Source of the DNA: Oscillospiraceae bacterium
GTDB lineage: Bacteria > Bacillota > Clostridia > Oscillospirales > Oscillospiraceae
Assembly (NCBI GenBank): GCA_916988195.3
Contig: CAKASQ030000011.1
Span: 1-64,000, forward strand
Direction: 5' to 3'
Length of the DNA: 64,000 nucleotides
Within the stretch, counting starts at the first letter, position 1; each line of letters begins with the position of its first letter. The notes under the pieces are model-generated. The model ran no database searches, had not been told where the DNA came from, and saw only the letters and a list, made by a program, of their open reading frames with translations. Shown piece by piece: positions 24,417 through 32,745 of this stretch. The translations under genes and the position numbers were made by a program.

Positions 24417-24521
24417 GTAGGGGTCGATTGAGCACATCGACCCAAGGGAAGTTACGAATTCGCATTGGATTTTCGTAAAAACGGTTCGTATTGCCGGGGC
24501 GATGTGGGCATCGCCCCCTAC
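24417..24521. repeat. REPIN-like element (copy E)
   Basis: GTAGGGGTCGATT... at 24417-24443 and inverted ...CATCGCCCCCTAC at 24496-24521. It is tandem with copy D, and both fill the gap between two pilus genes. Confidence 0.8.
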
Positions 24522-24537
24522 GAAGAAGGTCGTTCGT

Positions 24538-25362
24538 TTACGTATCGTCCCGGCTCTTTTTCTTGGGCGCGGCGGCAAGCAGCAGCAACAGCGCCAGCAG
24601 CAGCGGGATCGCGGCGATGGGAGCGACGAGCAGGGGATCGACGCGGATGGCGTCGGCGGTCAGGCGCACGGCCTCGGACTGATTATCGACGCGGTGGCCG
24701 CGCACGAGCATGCGGTGGGAATTGACGCCGTAGGGCGTGCAGGTGACGAGCGTGCAGAGGTCCTTACCTTCCTCCGCAGCCAAGGCCTGAAGCTCGCTGG
24801 GCAGGACAATGAGAATGCGGTCGACCTCGTAGGTGAGCACCTCGTCGAGCGTGCGGATGACGAACAAATCGCCCTCGGCGAGCTGGTCTAAATTCGTAAA
24901 GAGTTTGGCGCTGGGAAGACCCCGGTGGCCGGAGAGGACGCAGTGGGTGCTCTCGCCGCCGACGGGAAGCGAGCTCCACTCCAGGTGTCCCACAGCGACC
25001 TGAAGCACGTCGTCACTCGTGCCGTGGTAGATGGGGAGCGAGACCTTGATCGTCGGAATCTCGATATAGCCCATCACGCCGGAGCCGTCGATGTCGAGCT
25101 GGCTGTTATAGTCCTCGCGCTCTTCATCGGTCAGAGCGAAGAGGGTTCCGCGCAGAAACAGATCGCGGTTATACTGCCCCGCGCGTTGCAGCAGTTCGTC
25201 GTATTTGCCCTCGTCCATGCTTTTCACGGCCTGGTCATATGACGCGACGGCCTGTGAGGTATGCAGCGAGTTCCAGTAGTCGCTTACGGTGGGGTAGAGC
25301 AGCAGGGACAGTCCCGCAACGAGTGCCAGAATCAGAAATATATTGATCAGCTTGTTTTTCAT
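24538..25362 (-). CDS. Class C sortase (pilin polymerase)
   Basis: A 274-aa membrane enzyme that links pilin subunits through isopeptide bonds. It has an N-terminal anchor (residues 5-24) and a C-terminal membrane segment (LLVAPIAAIPLLLALLLLLAA), the two-anchor layout of class C. Catalytic His is in VLSGHRGLPSAKLF, Cys in TLVTCTPYGVNSHR and Arg in MLVRGHR. GMYIEIP-like start (GYIEIPTIKVSLPIYHG) is standard. It lies directly downstream of the major pilin gene, separated by a hairpin. Confidence 0.94.
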   Translation of the reverse strand: MKNKLINIFLILALVAGLSLLLYPTVSDYWNSLHTSQAVASYDQAVKSMDEGKYDELLQRAGQYNRDLFLRGTLFALTDEEREDYNSQLDIDGSGVMGYIEIPTIKVSLPIYHGTSDDVLQVAVGHLEWSSLPVGGESTHCVLSGHRGLPSAKLFTNLDQLAEGDLFVIRTLDEVLTYEVDRILIVLPSELQALAAEEGKDLCTLVTCTPYGVNSHRMLVRGHRVDNQSEAVRLTADAIRVDPLLVAPIAAIPLLLALLLLLAAAPKKKSRDDT

Positions 25363-25381
25363 TGCGGGATTCTCCTCGCTG

Positions 25382-25422
25382 CCGGAAAGGGACGAAAGAA
25401 ATAATCCTCCGTCCCTTTCCGG
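25382..25422 (-). other. Pilin-sortase intercistronic hairpin
   Basis: CCGGAAAGGGAC (25382-25393) pairs with GTCCCTTTCCGG (25411-25422). On the minus strand no T-run follows. It probably lowers sortase expression relative to pilin or stabilises the pilin message. Confidence 0.6.
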
Positions 25423-25437
25423 TAGATATCAAGTTAC

Positions 25438-27090
25438 TTAGTTGTCGGCCTTGCCCATGCGCTTTTTGGTCACGAGCAGAACGCCCGCGCCAACGACGAG
25501 CAGCGCGCCGATGACATAGAACAGCGTCGTGCCGATGCCGCCGGTCTCCGGAAGCGTCGCGCCGGAGTTGTTGGCAATGTCGAAGTTCATGCCGGTAAGT
25601 TTAATCGTGCTGTCATTCAAGGTGATCCACGCAGGATCAGTCAGTAGATCCATTGTGGCCGAGGTGTGGAAGGTGAATTTGACAGGTTCAGCAAGCAGGT
25701 TATAGCCGTTGGGGGCCTTCGTTTCATAGAGGTAATAGTCATGCTCGCCAAAACCGGCGATGGTTGTATCGCCCAACTCGATAACATAGGTGATGTGCTC
25801 TCCAGCGGTAATCTGATCGGCAGTGGCAATATCATACGGAGCAGTTGACGACTGACCCGCGGGGGCGAAAAGCGCGATCAGACCCGTTGTGACGGCTGGG
25901 ACACCGTTTTCGTCGCACTGCATTTCGCTGACCTTGAGATTCGGGTTGCGGGAGAGGACGAACTTTGCACCGTTCAAGATTTTTGTGTTGTCTTTGCCGT
26001 CGACCTTGCGGATGATGGCCGGCAACGACCAGGCGTTGACCGTGCTTTCGGGGGTTTTGCCGGTGCCTTCGCCGTTGGGATTGTTGCTGTATTCAAGCTG
26101 CGCTGTGTTTGTGTTGTGTTTTTGCCCAACCTGGTAGAAGTCGGCCTTCTCGTTCAGAACAGCGGCGTAGTTGATATACAGCTTATCGCCCGGTTGGATT
26201 TTGCCGTCCGCAATGGCCTGGCTGATGTTGATGGTGATGTCAAAATGGGAAGTCTCACCAGTATCGCCGTGGGGGTTAAGCACAATCGTGTAATAGTCGC
26301 CCGCGAGCGTATCTGTCGGATCGTTGTCGATTACGATGGATACGGAAGTTTTGTCAGTAGTAACCTTGGAGGTGAAGCCCACAGTCATGGTATCATGGAC
26401 GATGTAGGTGTAACCGTTCGGATAGCGGGAAACATCCGGAACCGAAGTGATGATGCGGAAATTGACAGTGTCGCCAAGCTGGAAGGCAACGTTGCCGGTG
26501 GTGCTCCACTCGCCGGTGTTGTTGTTCTGAATCTGCTTTTCCAGCGTAGGCTTTTCGCCCTTGGGCGTGGCAGTCACATTGGCCACGACCTTCATCAGAT
26601 AGGCGGTATAGAAGTCATTTGCACCGGTCAGAGTGTTATCCTTGTCCTTGACGAGGTAGTAGCCTGCCGACAGACCGGAGATCACATAGTTGCCGGAACC
26701 GTCCTTCGTGCTGCAATCGGTGTGGACATCCGAGAGGAAGGGGGCAATTTTTTTGGCAAAGGCCCGTGCCTGCTCGACGGTTGTCAGCAGTTCTGCTGTT
26801 GCAGCGGCAGAGACGGGGAAAGCCTCTGCAAAGCCCTCTGCGTTGGTGTTAACGCCGGTGCCCCAGACGATGTTGGAGAGAATTTTGGAGGTGTTTCCGC
26901 CTTCTCCGGTTGCCGGAGCGTGAAGGTCGCCCTTGAAAATCTGATAGGCCTCAAAGGTGTGGTCGGCGACGGTTCCGCTGCCATCGACAGTGATGCTGTA
27001 GGTCGTGTCCGCGGCCAGCGCTGTGACGCTCAGGGAGAACACGATCGTCAAAACCAACAAAAGTGAAAGTAGTTTGCTTGTCTTATTCAT
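25438..27090 (-). CDS. Major pilin, isopeptide-forming LPXTG protein (SpaH/EbpB type)
   Basis: A 550-aa secreted fimbrial shaft protein, started at ATG 27090 (AAGGAAA upstream; the extension to 27135 lacks one). The signal peptide is residues 1-28 (LLSLLLVLTIVFSLSVTALAA). Domain D1-like residues follow, then KGEKPTLEKQIQNN opening the D2 fimbrial domain, and a C-terminal Cna-B-like domain with E-box region YYLYETKAPNGYNLL. The sorting signal is LPETG, a hydrophobic segment and KKRMGKADN. It heads the minus-strand pilus operon. Confidence 0.93.
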   Translation of the reverse strand: MNKTSKLLSLLLVLTIVFSLSVTALAADTTYSITVDGSGTVADHTFEAYQIFKGDLHAPATGEGGNTSKILSNIVWGTGVNTNAEGFAEAFPVSAAATAELLTTVEQARAFAKKIAPFLSDVHTDCSTKDGSGNYVISGLSAGYYLVKDKDNTLTGANDFYTAYLMKVVANVTATPKGEKPTLEKQIQNNNTGEWSTTGNVAFQLGDTVNFRIITSVPDVSRYPNGYTYIVHDTMTVGFTSKVTTDKTSVSIVIDNDPTDTLAGDYYTIVLNPHGDTGETSHFDITINISQAIADGKIQPGDKLYINYAAVLNEKADFYQVGQKHNTNTAQLEYSNNPNGEGTGKTPESTVNAWSLPAIIRKVDGKDNTKILNGAKFVLSRNPNLKVSEMQCDENGVPAVTTGLIALFAPAGQSSTAPYDIATADQITAGEHITYVIELGDTTIAGFGEHDYYLYETKAPNGYNLLAEPVKFTFHTSATMDLLTDPAWITLNDSTIKLTGMNFDIANNSGATLPETGGIGTTLFYVIGALLVVGAGVLLVTKKRMGKADN

Positions 27091-27154
27091 ATGCTTTTCC
27101 TTTCTTAACACGTTTTTAACGTTCTTAACATCCATATAACTTTTTCACAAAAAA

Positions 27155-27183
27155 AGAATACCATATTCCGACACGTTTTTCAA
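27155..27183 (-). promoter_or_regulatory. Sigma-A promoter of the pilin operon
   Basis: On the minus strand: TTGAAA (27183-27178), 17 bases, TATTCT (27160-27155). Confidence 0.75.
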
Positions 27184-27218
27184 GAGATAGTTAAAAAATA
27201 ATTAAGGGAAAAAAGTTC

Positions 27219-27228
27219 GGGGGGGGGG
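27219..27228. repeat. Homopolymeric G10 tract between divergent pilus promoters
   Basis: Ten consecutive G, the only such run I noticed in the window. It abuts the -35 region of the adhesin promoter and lies about 36 bases upstream of the pilin -35. Runs like this can change length by slipped-strand mispairing. Confidence 0.85.
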
Positions 27229-27255
27229 TGAAATCATTCTATAAATGTATATAAT
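27227..27255 (+). promoter_or_regulatory. Probable promoter of the adhesin operon
   Basis: TATAAT at 27250-27255. The -35 position at 17 bases reads GGTGAA, non-consensus, and begins in the last bases of the G10 tract. Confidence 0.5.
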
Positions 27256-27324
27256 ATAGAAAGAAATATCTGAAAATTTCGGTTTTGTAAGGCAAATTTT
27301 CCCATGAACCATGGAGCTCGGCCT

Positions 27325-30300
27325 ATGAATGATTTTCTTTCACGCGATGTTAAAAAATTCCAAAAACGTCGCACCCGCCGCCGTGTTTGGCATAGCGTGC
27401 TGACGGTTCTTGCATCCGTCGTTGTCTTCGCGACAACATACGCGCTCATCTTGCCGGCGATTACAATGACTGCCGCACACGCACACGATGAGAGCTGCTA
27501 CACGCAGGTCACAACAACTGAAAAGGAAATTCTTGTCTGCCCCGTGTCAGCGGAGAGCGGGCTTGTTGTCGTGCACCGGCACGATTCGCGCTGCTATGAC
27601 GAAGACGGCATGCTTGCATGTCCTTTGCCGGAGCTTGCGGCGCATGTACATACCGAGGCCTGCTACGACTACCCCGAAGCGCATGTCCACACAGATGCGT
27701 GCTATTCGGAGGAAAGAGGCGAGCTGATCTGCGGTCTGGAAGAAGGAGAGGAGCATACCCACACGGACGATTGCTACGCGTGGGAGACGGTTTTGTCCTG
27801 CGGCCAGACGGAGGAGGAGCCTGCCGAGCCTGTGCTTGTCTGCGGCAAAAAAGAGATCGTTCTGCACCGGCACGACGAGGATTGCTACGCCGCGGACGGA
27901 ACGCTTACCTGCGCGCTTCCGGAAGTGATCGAACACCAGCACACGGAAAAATGTTTCAAGACCGTTCAAGTCCCTGTGGACACGCAGACGCTCACCTGCA
28001 CGAATACGGACCCTGACCATGTGCACACCGCGCTGTGCTACGGCACGTGGGTCCTGACCTGCGATCAGGGAACCGACGACACGACCCCGGACACACCTGC
28101 GGACGAAGACCCGGCGGACGATCCCGGCTCCGAAGACCCGGCAGAGGATGAAGATCCGGACGATGCGGATTCTGAAGACCCCGGCGCGGAAGACTCCGAA
28201 AATCCCGAAGACCCGGAGAACCCCGAAGACCCGGAAAATCCGGAGGACGAGCAGCCGGAAGACGGCGCGGACACCTACGCGTCCGAGCAGATGACGCTGC
28301 GGTACTACGTTTATCTCGACGGCTCGCTGGATCCTGTTTTGGAGGAGTCCAGAACGCTCGAGCGGGAGAACGGACGCTATTACATCACGGCGCAGCAGCT
28401 GCAGACCGTGTACGGCGATTTTGGTTTCGAGGCGGACAGCTATCAAGGAGAAGGCTTCTTCCCGCATACTGATCTGCACAACACATCGCTTATCTGGGCG
28501 GACGCGCAGGCGTATCCGGCCGAAAACGCGGACGGAACGCAGGAATGGCGCATTCCGCTCAGCCGCACCACAACAAGCTATATCTACTATCTGCCCCACA
28601 ACACGCGGGACTACGGCAGCTACTTTGAAGGCAGTGCCTCCAACACCAATGCGGCGCTCATCAGCGACAACACGTTCTACACCGTGAACATTTCCGCGCC
28701 GCCCGATGCCGCGTCGGAGAGCAAGATCTATCACGTACTGAACGGAGCGACGTTCAGCGTCGAGCTGTCTGTGTTCGACGACTACACCTGGAGCTACACC
28801 AACCTTGCCGATGGCAGCGAGATCACGCCGAGCGATGTGCAGGAGCTGGAAGGCGGCAAGCTTTTCATCAAGTTCCGGAACGTCTCGCATCCCATCAAGG
28901 TCACTGCGCGCAAAACGATCGCCGACGAACAGATCTATACCATCCGCTACCATGCAGATACGCTCGCCGACTGTCTGGAACGAATCAGCAGTGCGGTTAG
29001 CGCCAACGCGCAGAGCGTTATCACCGACGGCAAGGTCGGCGGCATGGCGACGCTTACCGAACAGGTAACGGTCACGGCGGATACGATCTATCCGCTCCGT
29101 TCGCCGGATTCGCTGCGCGTGGTGTCGCAGGCAGACCCGACCAGACAGGCCAAGCACTATTTCTACACCTTCCGCGGCTGGCGCGTCAAGGAGACCAACA
29201 CCGTTCTCGACCCCGCGCAGCCGCTGACGGCGGTGCAGCTGGCGGGCTATGAAAACGGCGGCGTGATCGAGCTGGAGGCGGTCTGGAGTGTAAAAGACGC
29301 AAATGGCAGAGCCACATCCGTCAACTTCTTTATTCACCTTTTCTGTGAGATCAAGGACTTCCACAGCAACGGCTTCACCAACAACCCGGTCGGTGACTAT
29401 ACCAAGTCCCTGTTCACCACGACGCTGCTCGGAACTGATGCACTCTCCTCGTCCGATAACCTTCTGGTTCTTGCGCCTCCGACGACTGACGCAACGGCCT
29501 ACGAAACGGATGACATCCTGCGCACCATGACGGATACGCCCTACGATGGCCTGACGATGGAAGCATTTCCCTCTGACCGCGAGATGTTCGCCCTGCTCCG
29601 CGAGAACAACTACACCATCAAAATCGGCAATAGCACGATCCCGCAAAGCAAGCTGACTTCAGATTATTTTCAGGTTCGCTGGACCAACCTCAAATACGAT
29701 ATCAGCGACGGCTGGCATGTCGACGGTGTGCTTGTAGCGAAGGAAGCAAAGCTCCACGTAACGAAGACATTCCTCGGAAGCGCCGCAGCCATTGCAAGCG
29801 TTAAGGCGCAGACCGGCGGGATGGAATACGGAATCCGGATTCAAAACACGACGACGAATGCCGAAGAGCTCCTCCTCACGCTCAACCCTGCCGAGCAGGA
29901 GCAGCGCACGGATTGCGTGGGATATGACGACTACGATGCCGCCAGCAATACCTATACCTGGATCGTCAGCGGGCGCATCGACAGTATCTATGCGCTTTCC
30001 GAGCAGAACTATCTTTTGCAGGATGTGCCGTCGACCTCCTATTACCGCATATCTGACATGGCAAAACCGGGTGACTGGCAGAACTATGACGCTGACAGTC
30101 AGCCCACCACGGCTATGGTCTCCTACGCGACGGATACCCCGAAAAACAGGTACCGCACGGTATCTTTCCGCAACAAGTATGTCGATGCCGGTACGTTGAC
30201 GCTGCGAAAGTTCGACTCCTTCACACACAATGGCATCGCAAATGTGGAATTTCTGCTTACCGCAGATGACGGCGTTAGCGGCCAGCATCTGCACCGCAAG

Positions 30301-31503
30301 CCGGGAACGAGCATGTATACCAACGCCAGCACCTCCGGTTCGGAATATACCGAAGCGACGGGGAACAGGATCGTGACGGACGTGAACGGTGACGCATACC
30401 TTCGCCTGACACCCGGCGCATACACACTGCAAGAGACATTGCCGACCGGATACAGCGGAGCTGCGGAGATCCGGCTCACTGTCGACGAGGAGGGCAGCCT
30501 GACCGCGCTGACCTTTGACGGCGCGCCGGCCGCCTCTTCGCCCGGCGGCGTGGCATCCGGTGTGGGAACCACGCTTCTGGCCATTATGAATGATTCGCAA
30601 GTTCTGACGACAGTTACCGCTGTGAAGGATTGGGGCGAGGTGCCGGACGAGTGGCGAAAGCCGGTGAAGGTCACGCTGATGTGCGACGGAGCGCCGCTCG
30701 GCGGCGCAAACAGCGAATACACGCAGGTTTTGAGCCCGGAAAACAACTGGACATACGTCTGGGAAGACCTTCCGCTGTTTTTGGACGGCGAGGTCGCGGA
30801 CTACACGCTCAAGGAGATCATGATTGGAGATACGCCCTACGACTCCGCGCTGCCGGACGGCTACAGCGGCTACGCCGTGCGCCACGACCCGGCCAGATAC
30901 CGTGAGGGTGACGCGGGAGATTACAAGGATCCTGCCACGTGGGTCGACGGGAGCGGAGAGCGGCACTACGCAAAGCATGTACTGCTCACCGTTCACAACC
31001 GGCCGGACGGCGATGTGGGTAAAATCACGGTCACGAAGCTGTTTGTAAGCATCGACGGAAAAAAGCTGGAGAAGATCGACGGCACATACACCTTTGCGCT
31101 TTACGAATCGCCGGATGCAGCCGGAACCCCGGTCGCGACTGCGTCCGTGATCTACGGAAACGGCACGATCACGCCAGAGGACGGTATTGTGCGCTTTGAA
31201 GGCCTCACGCTCGGCAAAACGTATTACGTCTTCGAGCTCGACGACAGCGGCCGGCCCGTTCCGGATGGCGAGACCAGAATCATCAGCGGCATGCCCTGCA
31301 GCGCCTTTGGCGGCGGAACGGCCGTGGCGCTCTCCCCGGAGCGTCCCGGCGGCAAGGCCGAAATTACGAACCGCATCAACTACGCCGAGCTTCCCGAAAC
31401 GGGCGGCCATGGCGCGCACGCGATTTACGCGGCGGGAGGAGTGCTCCTTGCCTGCGCGCTGACGCTTCTGCTGCTGCAAAAACGGCGCAGAGGGCGCGGA
31501 TAA
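27325..31503 (+). CDS. Large LPXTG adhesin with HxHxxxCY repeats (pilus tip candidate)
   Basis: A 1392-aa surface protein. ATG 27325 is chosen because GGAG lies 8 bases upstream; ATG 27304 has only a weak site. An Arg-rich start and hydrophobic segment (residues about 22-50) act as signal. Residues about 52-239 carry eight HxHxxxC(Y/F) units. Residues about 250-317 are an Asp/Glu/Pro spacer (repeats of NPEDPE). A beta domain with an InlB B-repeat-like FRGWRVKETNTVL follows, then several Cna-B/SpaA domains (TLRKFDSFTHNGIANVEF; YAVRHDPARY). The C-terminus is LPETGG, a hydrophobic segment and KRRRGRG. Its role in adhesion is inferred. Confidence 0.9.
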   Translation: MNDFLSRDVKKFQKRRTRRRVWHSVLTVLASVVVFATTYALILPAITMTAAHAHDESCYTQVTTTEKEILVCPVSAESGLVVVHRHDSRCYDEDGMLACPLPELAAHVHTEACYDYPEAHVHTDACYSEERGELICGLEEGEEHTHTDDCYAWETVLSCGQTEEEPAEPVLVCGKKEIVLHRHDEDCYAADGTLTCALPEVIEHQHTEKCFKTVQVPVDTQTLTCTNTDPDHVHTALCYGTWVLTCDQGTDDTTPDTPADEDPADDPGSEDPAEDEDPDDADSEDPGAEDSENPEDPENPEDPENPEDEQPEDGADTYASEQMTLRYYVYLDGSLDPVLEESRTLERENGRYYITAQQLQTVYGDFGFEADSYQGEGFFPHTDLHNTSLIWADAQAYPAENADGTQEWRIPLSRTTTSYIYYLPHNTRDYGSYFEGSASNTNAALISDNTFYTVNISAPPDAASESKIYHVLNGATFSVELSVFDDYTWSYTNLADGSEITPSDVQELEGGKLFIKFRNVSHPIKVTARKTIADEQIYTIRYHADTLADCLERISSAVSANAQSVITDGKVGGMATLTEQVTVTADTIYPLRSPDSLRVVSQADPTRQAKHYFYTFRGWRVKETNTVLDPAQPLTAVQLAGYENGGVIELEAVWSVKDANGRATSVNFFIHLFCEIKDFHSNGFTNNPVGDYTKSLFTTTLLGTDALSSSDNLLVLAPPTTDATAYETDDILRTMTDTPYDGLTMEAFPSDREMFALLRENNYTIKIGNSTIPQSKLTSDYFQVRWTNLKYDISDGWHVDGVLVAKEAKLHVTKTFLGSAAAIASVKAQTGGMEYGIRIQNTTTNAEELLLTLNPAEQEQRTDCVGYDDYDAASNTYTWIVSGRIDSIYALSEQNYLLQDVPSTSYYRISDMAKPGDWQNYDADSQPTTAMVSYATDTPKNRYRTVSFRNKYVDAGTLTLRKFDSFTHNGIANVEFLLTADDGVSGQHLHRKPGTSMYTNASTSGSEYTEATGNRIVTDVNGDAYLRLTPGAYTLQETLPTGYSGAAEIRLTVDEEGSLTALTFDGAPAASSPGGVASGVGTTLLAIMNDSQVLTTVTAVKDWGEVPDEWRKPVKVTLMCDGAPLGGANSEYTQVLSPENNWTYVWEDLPLFLDGEVADYTLKEIMIGDTPYDSALPDGYSGYAVRHDPARYREGDAGDYKDPATWVDGSGERHYAKHVLLTVHNRPDGDVGKITVTKLFVSIDGKKLEKIDGTYTFALYESPDAAGTPVATASVIYGNGTITPEDGIVRFEGLTLGKTYYVFELDDSGRPVPDGETRIISGMPCSAFGGGTAVALSPERPGGKAEITNRINYAELPETGGHGAHAIYAAGGVLLACALTLLLLQKRRRGRG

Positions 31504-31527
31504 CACACAAGACGGTGGTGAAACCCT

Positions 31528-31941
31528 ATGACCAATAAGGAGCTTCGAAGGCTCAGCCGCGCCGAGCTCATCGATATTCTCTTTGAGCTGCAGACGCAGA
31601 ATGAAAATCTGACTGCGGAGAACCGGGAGCTCGCCGCGCAGCTGGAAAGCCGGCAGCTTCAAATCACTGAGGCCGGCTCCATCGCGGAGGCTGCGCTCCG
31701 GCTCAACGGCGTCTTTGAGGCCGCGCAGGCCGCGGCGGACCAATACGTGCGCTGCACGAAGGACTCTCTGACCATTGCCGAACGGACGCTCGCTGCGGCA
31801 AAACGGCAGGCCGATACCCTCGTGCAGGAGGCGACAGCGCAGGCGCAGAAGCTCCTTGCAGATGCAGACGCGCACCTGGAGAGCAGCTGGTCGCAGTTTT
31901 TGCTGGATGACAGCGCACAGCAAACAAAGAACGGAGAATAA
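31528..31941 (+). CDS. Coiled-coil protein of the pilus locus
   Basis: A 137-aa, almost wholly helical protein, MTNKELRRLSRAELIDILFELQTQNE..., with heptad-rich stretches at about 20-50 and 75-120 (RTLAAAKRQADTLVQEATAQAQKLL, in parts). It has no signal peptide or membrane segment, so it is cytoplasmic. Similar proteins accompany sortase loci in related Clostridia, where annotation is loose (DivIVA-like or 'DNA repair'); I do not assign a function. It sits between the adhesin and a signal peptidase, 2 bases before the latter. A role in positioning export at the membrane is a guess. Confidence 0.72.
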   Translation: MTNKELRRLSRAELIDILFELQTQNENLTAENRELAAQLESRQLQITEAGSIAEAALRLNGVFEAAQAAADQYVRCTKDSLTIAERTLAAAKRQADTLVQEATAQAQKLLADADAHLESSWSQFLLDDSAQQTKNGE

Positions 31942-31943
31942 GC

Positions 31944-32528
31944 ATGCCCCATACCAAAGAAACCTCGCTTCCGACGGCGGAGCAATTAGATATGGAACGC
32001 CGCCGCCTGCGCTATAAGCGCCGCTATAACCGGACGCTCCGGAGCACGGTCGCGATTTTGATCGTCGTTGCAGCTCTGGCCGTTCTGGCGGCGACTCTCT
32101 GGATGCCGGTGCTGCGCGTATATGGAAGTTCCATGGCGCCGACGCTTCATAACGGGGAGATCCTCGTCAGCGTAAAGACCAAGGACTTCTCTTCCGGCGA
32201 TATCATCGCCTTTTATCACGGCAACAAGCTGCTCATCAAGCGCTATATCGCGGGTCCGTCTGACTATGTCAATATCGACGAGGACGGAGCCGTCAGCGTG
32301 AACGGAACGCTTTTGGACGAGCCGTATCTTGCAGAAAAGGCCTATGGCGAGGCGGATATTGAGTTTCCGTATCAGGTGCCTGACCAGCGCTATTTTGTGA
32401 TGGGCGATAACCGAAGCGTGTCCATTGACTCGCGCAGCAGCATCGTCGGCTGCATCGCGGAAGACCAGATCGTCGGCAAGGTCGTCTTCCGCGTCTGGCC
32501 GCTGAGCGCCTTCGGCCCTCTTCGTTGA
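31944..32528 (+). CDS. lepB: Signal peptidase I (pilus-dedicated)
   Basis: A 194-aa type I signal peptidase. There is one membrane segment (residues about 30-52). The catalytic Ser lies in VYGSSMAPTLHNGEI and the Lys in NKLLIKRYIAGPSDYV. GDNRSVSIDSRSS is the family box E. Gram-positive pilus loci often carry such an accessory peptidase needed for pilin maturation, and this one is the last gene of the adhesin operon. Its start overlaps no other gene and lies 2 bases after the coiled-coil gene. Confidence 0.93.
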   Translation: MPHTKETSLPTAEQLDMERRRLRYKRRYNRTLRSTVAILIVVAALAVLAATLWMPVLRVYGSSMAPTLHNGEILVSVKTKDFSSGDIIAFYHGNKLLIKRYIAGPSDYVNIDEDGAVSVNGTLLDEPYLAEKAYGEADIEFPYQVPDQRYFVMGDNRSVSIDSRSSIVGCIAEDQIVGKVVFRVWPLSAFGPLR

Positions 32529-32556
32529 TTCGAAAAGGAAAACGCGCAAGGCATGC

Positions 32557-32662
32557 GTAGGGGCGGACGACTCTGTCCGCCCAGGGGAAGTATCGTATTC
32601 GCCGATGGGTTTCGCGTTTCGGAAGTGCATTTTGCCGGGCGGACAGAGTCGTCCGCCCCTAC
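32557..32662. repeat. REPIN-like element (copy F), perfect 26-base terminal inverted repeats
   Basis: GTAGGGGCGGACGACTCTG... at 32557-32582 is exactly inverted at 32637-32662. Each arm is itself an imperfect palindrome (GCGGAC...GTCCGC). The 54-base spacer is not palindromic. This is the best preserved copy in the window. Confidence 0.88.
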
Positions 32663-32686
32663 AAAAAATAGGAAAGTCAAAGACGC

Positions 32687-32726
32687 AAAAAGCCTCTGCA
32701 TACCAGTTCGGTACGCAGAGGCTTTT
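32687..32726. terminator. Bidirectional terminator
   Basis: AAAAGCCTCTGCATACC pairs with GGTACGCAGAGGCTTTT (one mismatch), loop AGTTC. T-runs are present in both directions. It serves lepB (+) and metF2 (-). Confidence 0.85.
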
Positions 32727-32745
32727 GGTTTATGCGGGGATACGC

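Noticed and set aside
24243-24578. N-terminal extension of the LPQTG protein gene through two REPIN copies
   Set aside because: The frame is open only by chance; a strong SD and a signal peptide place the start at 24242.
22370-32528. Pilus region as an integrated mobile element
   Set aside because: No integrase, transposase, att-like direct repeats or tRNA at its borders; only dispersed REP-type repeats are present.
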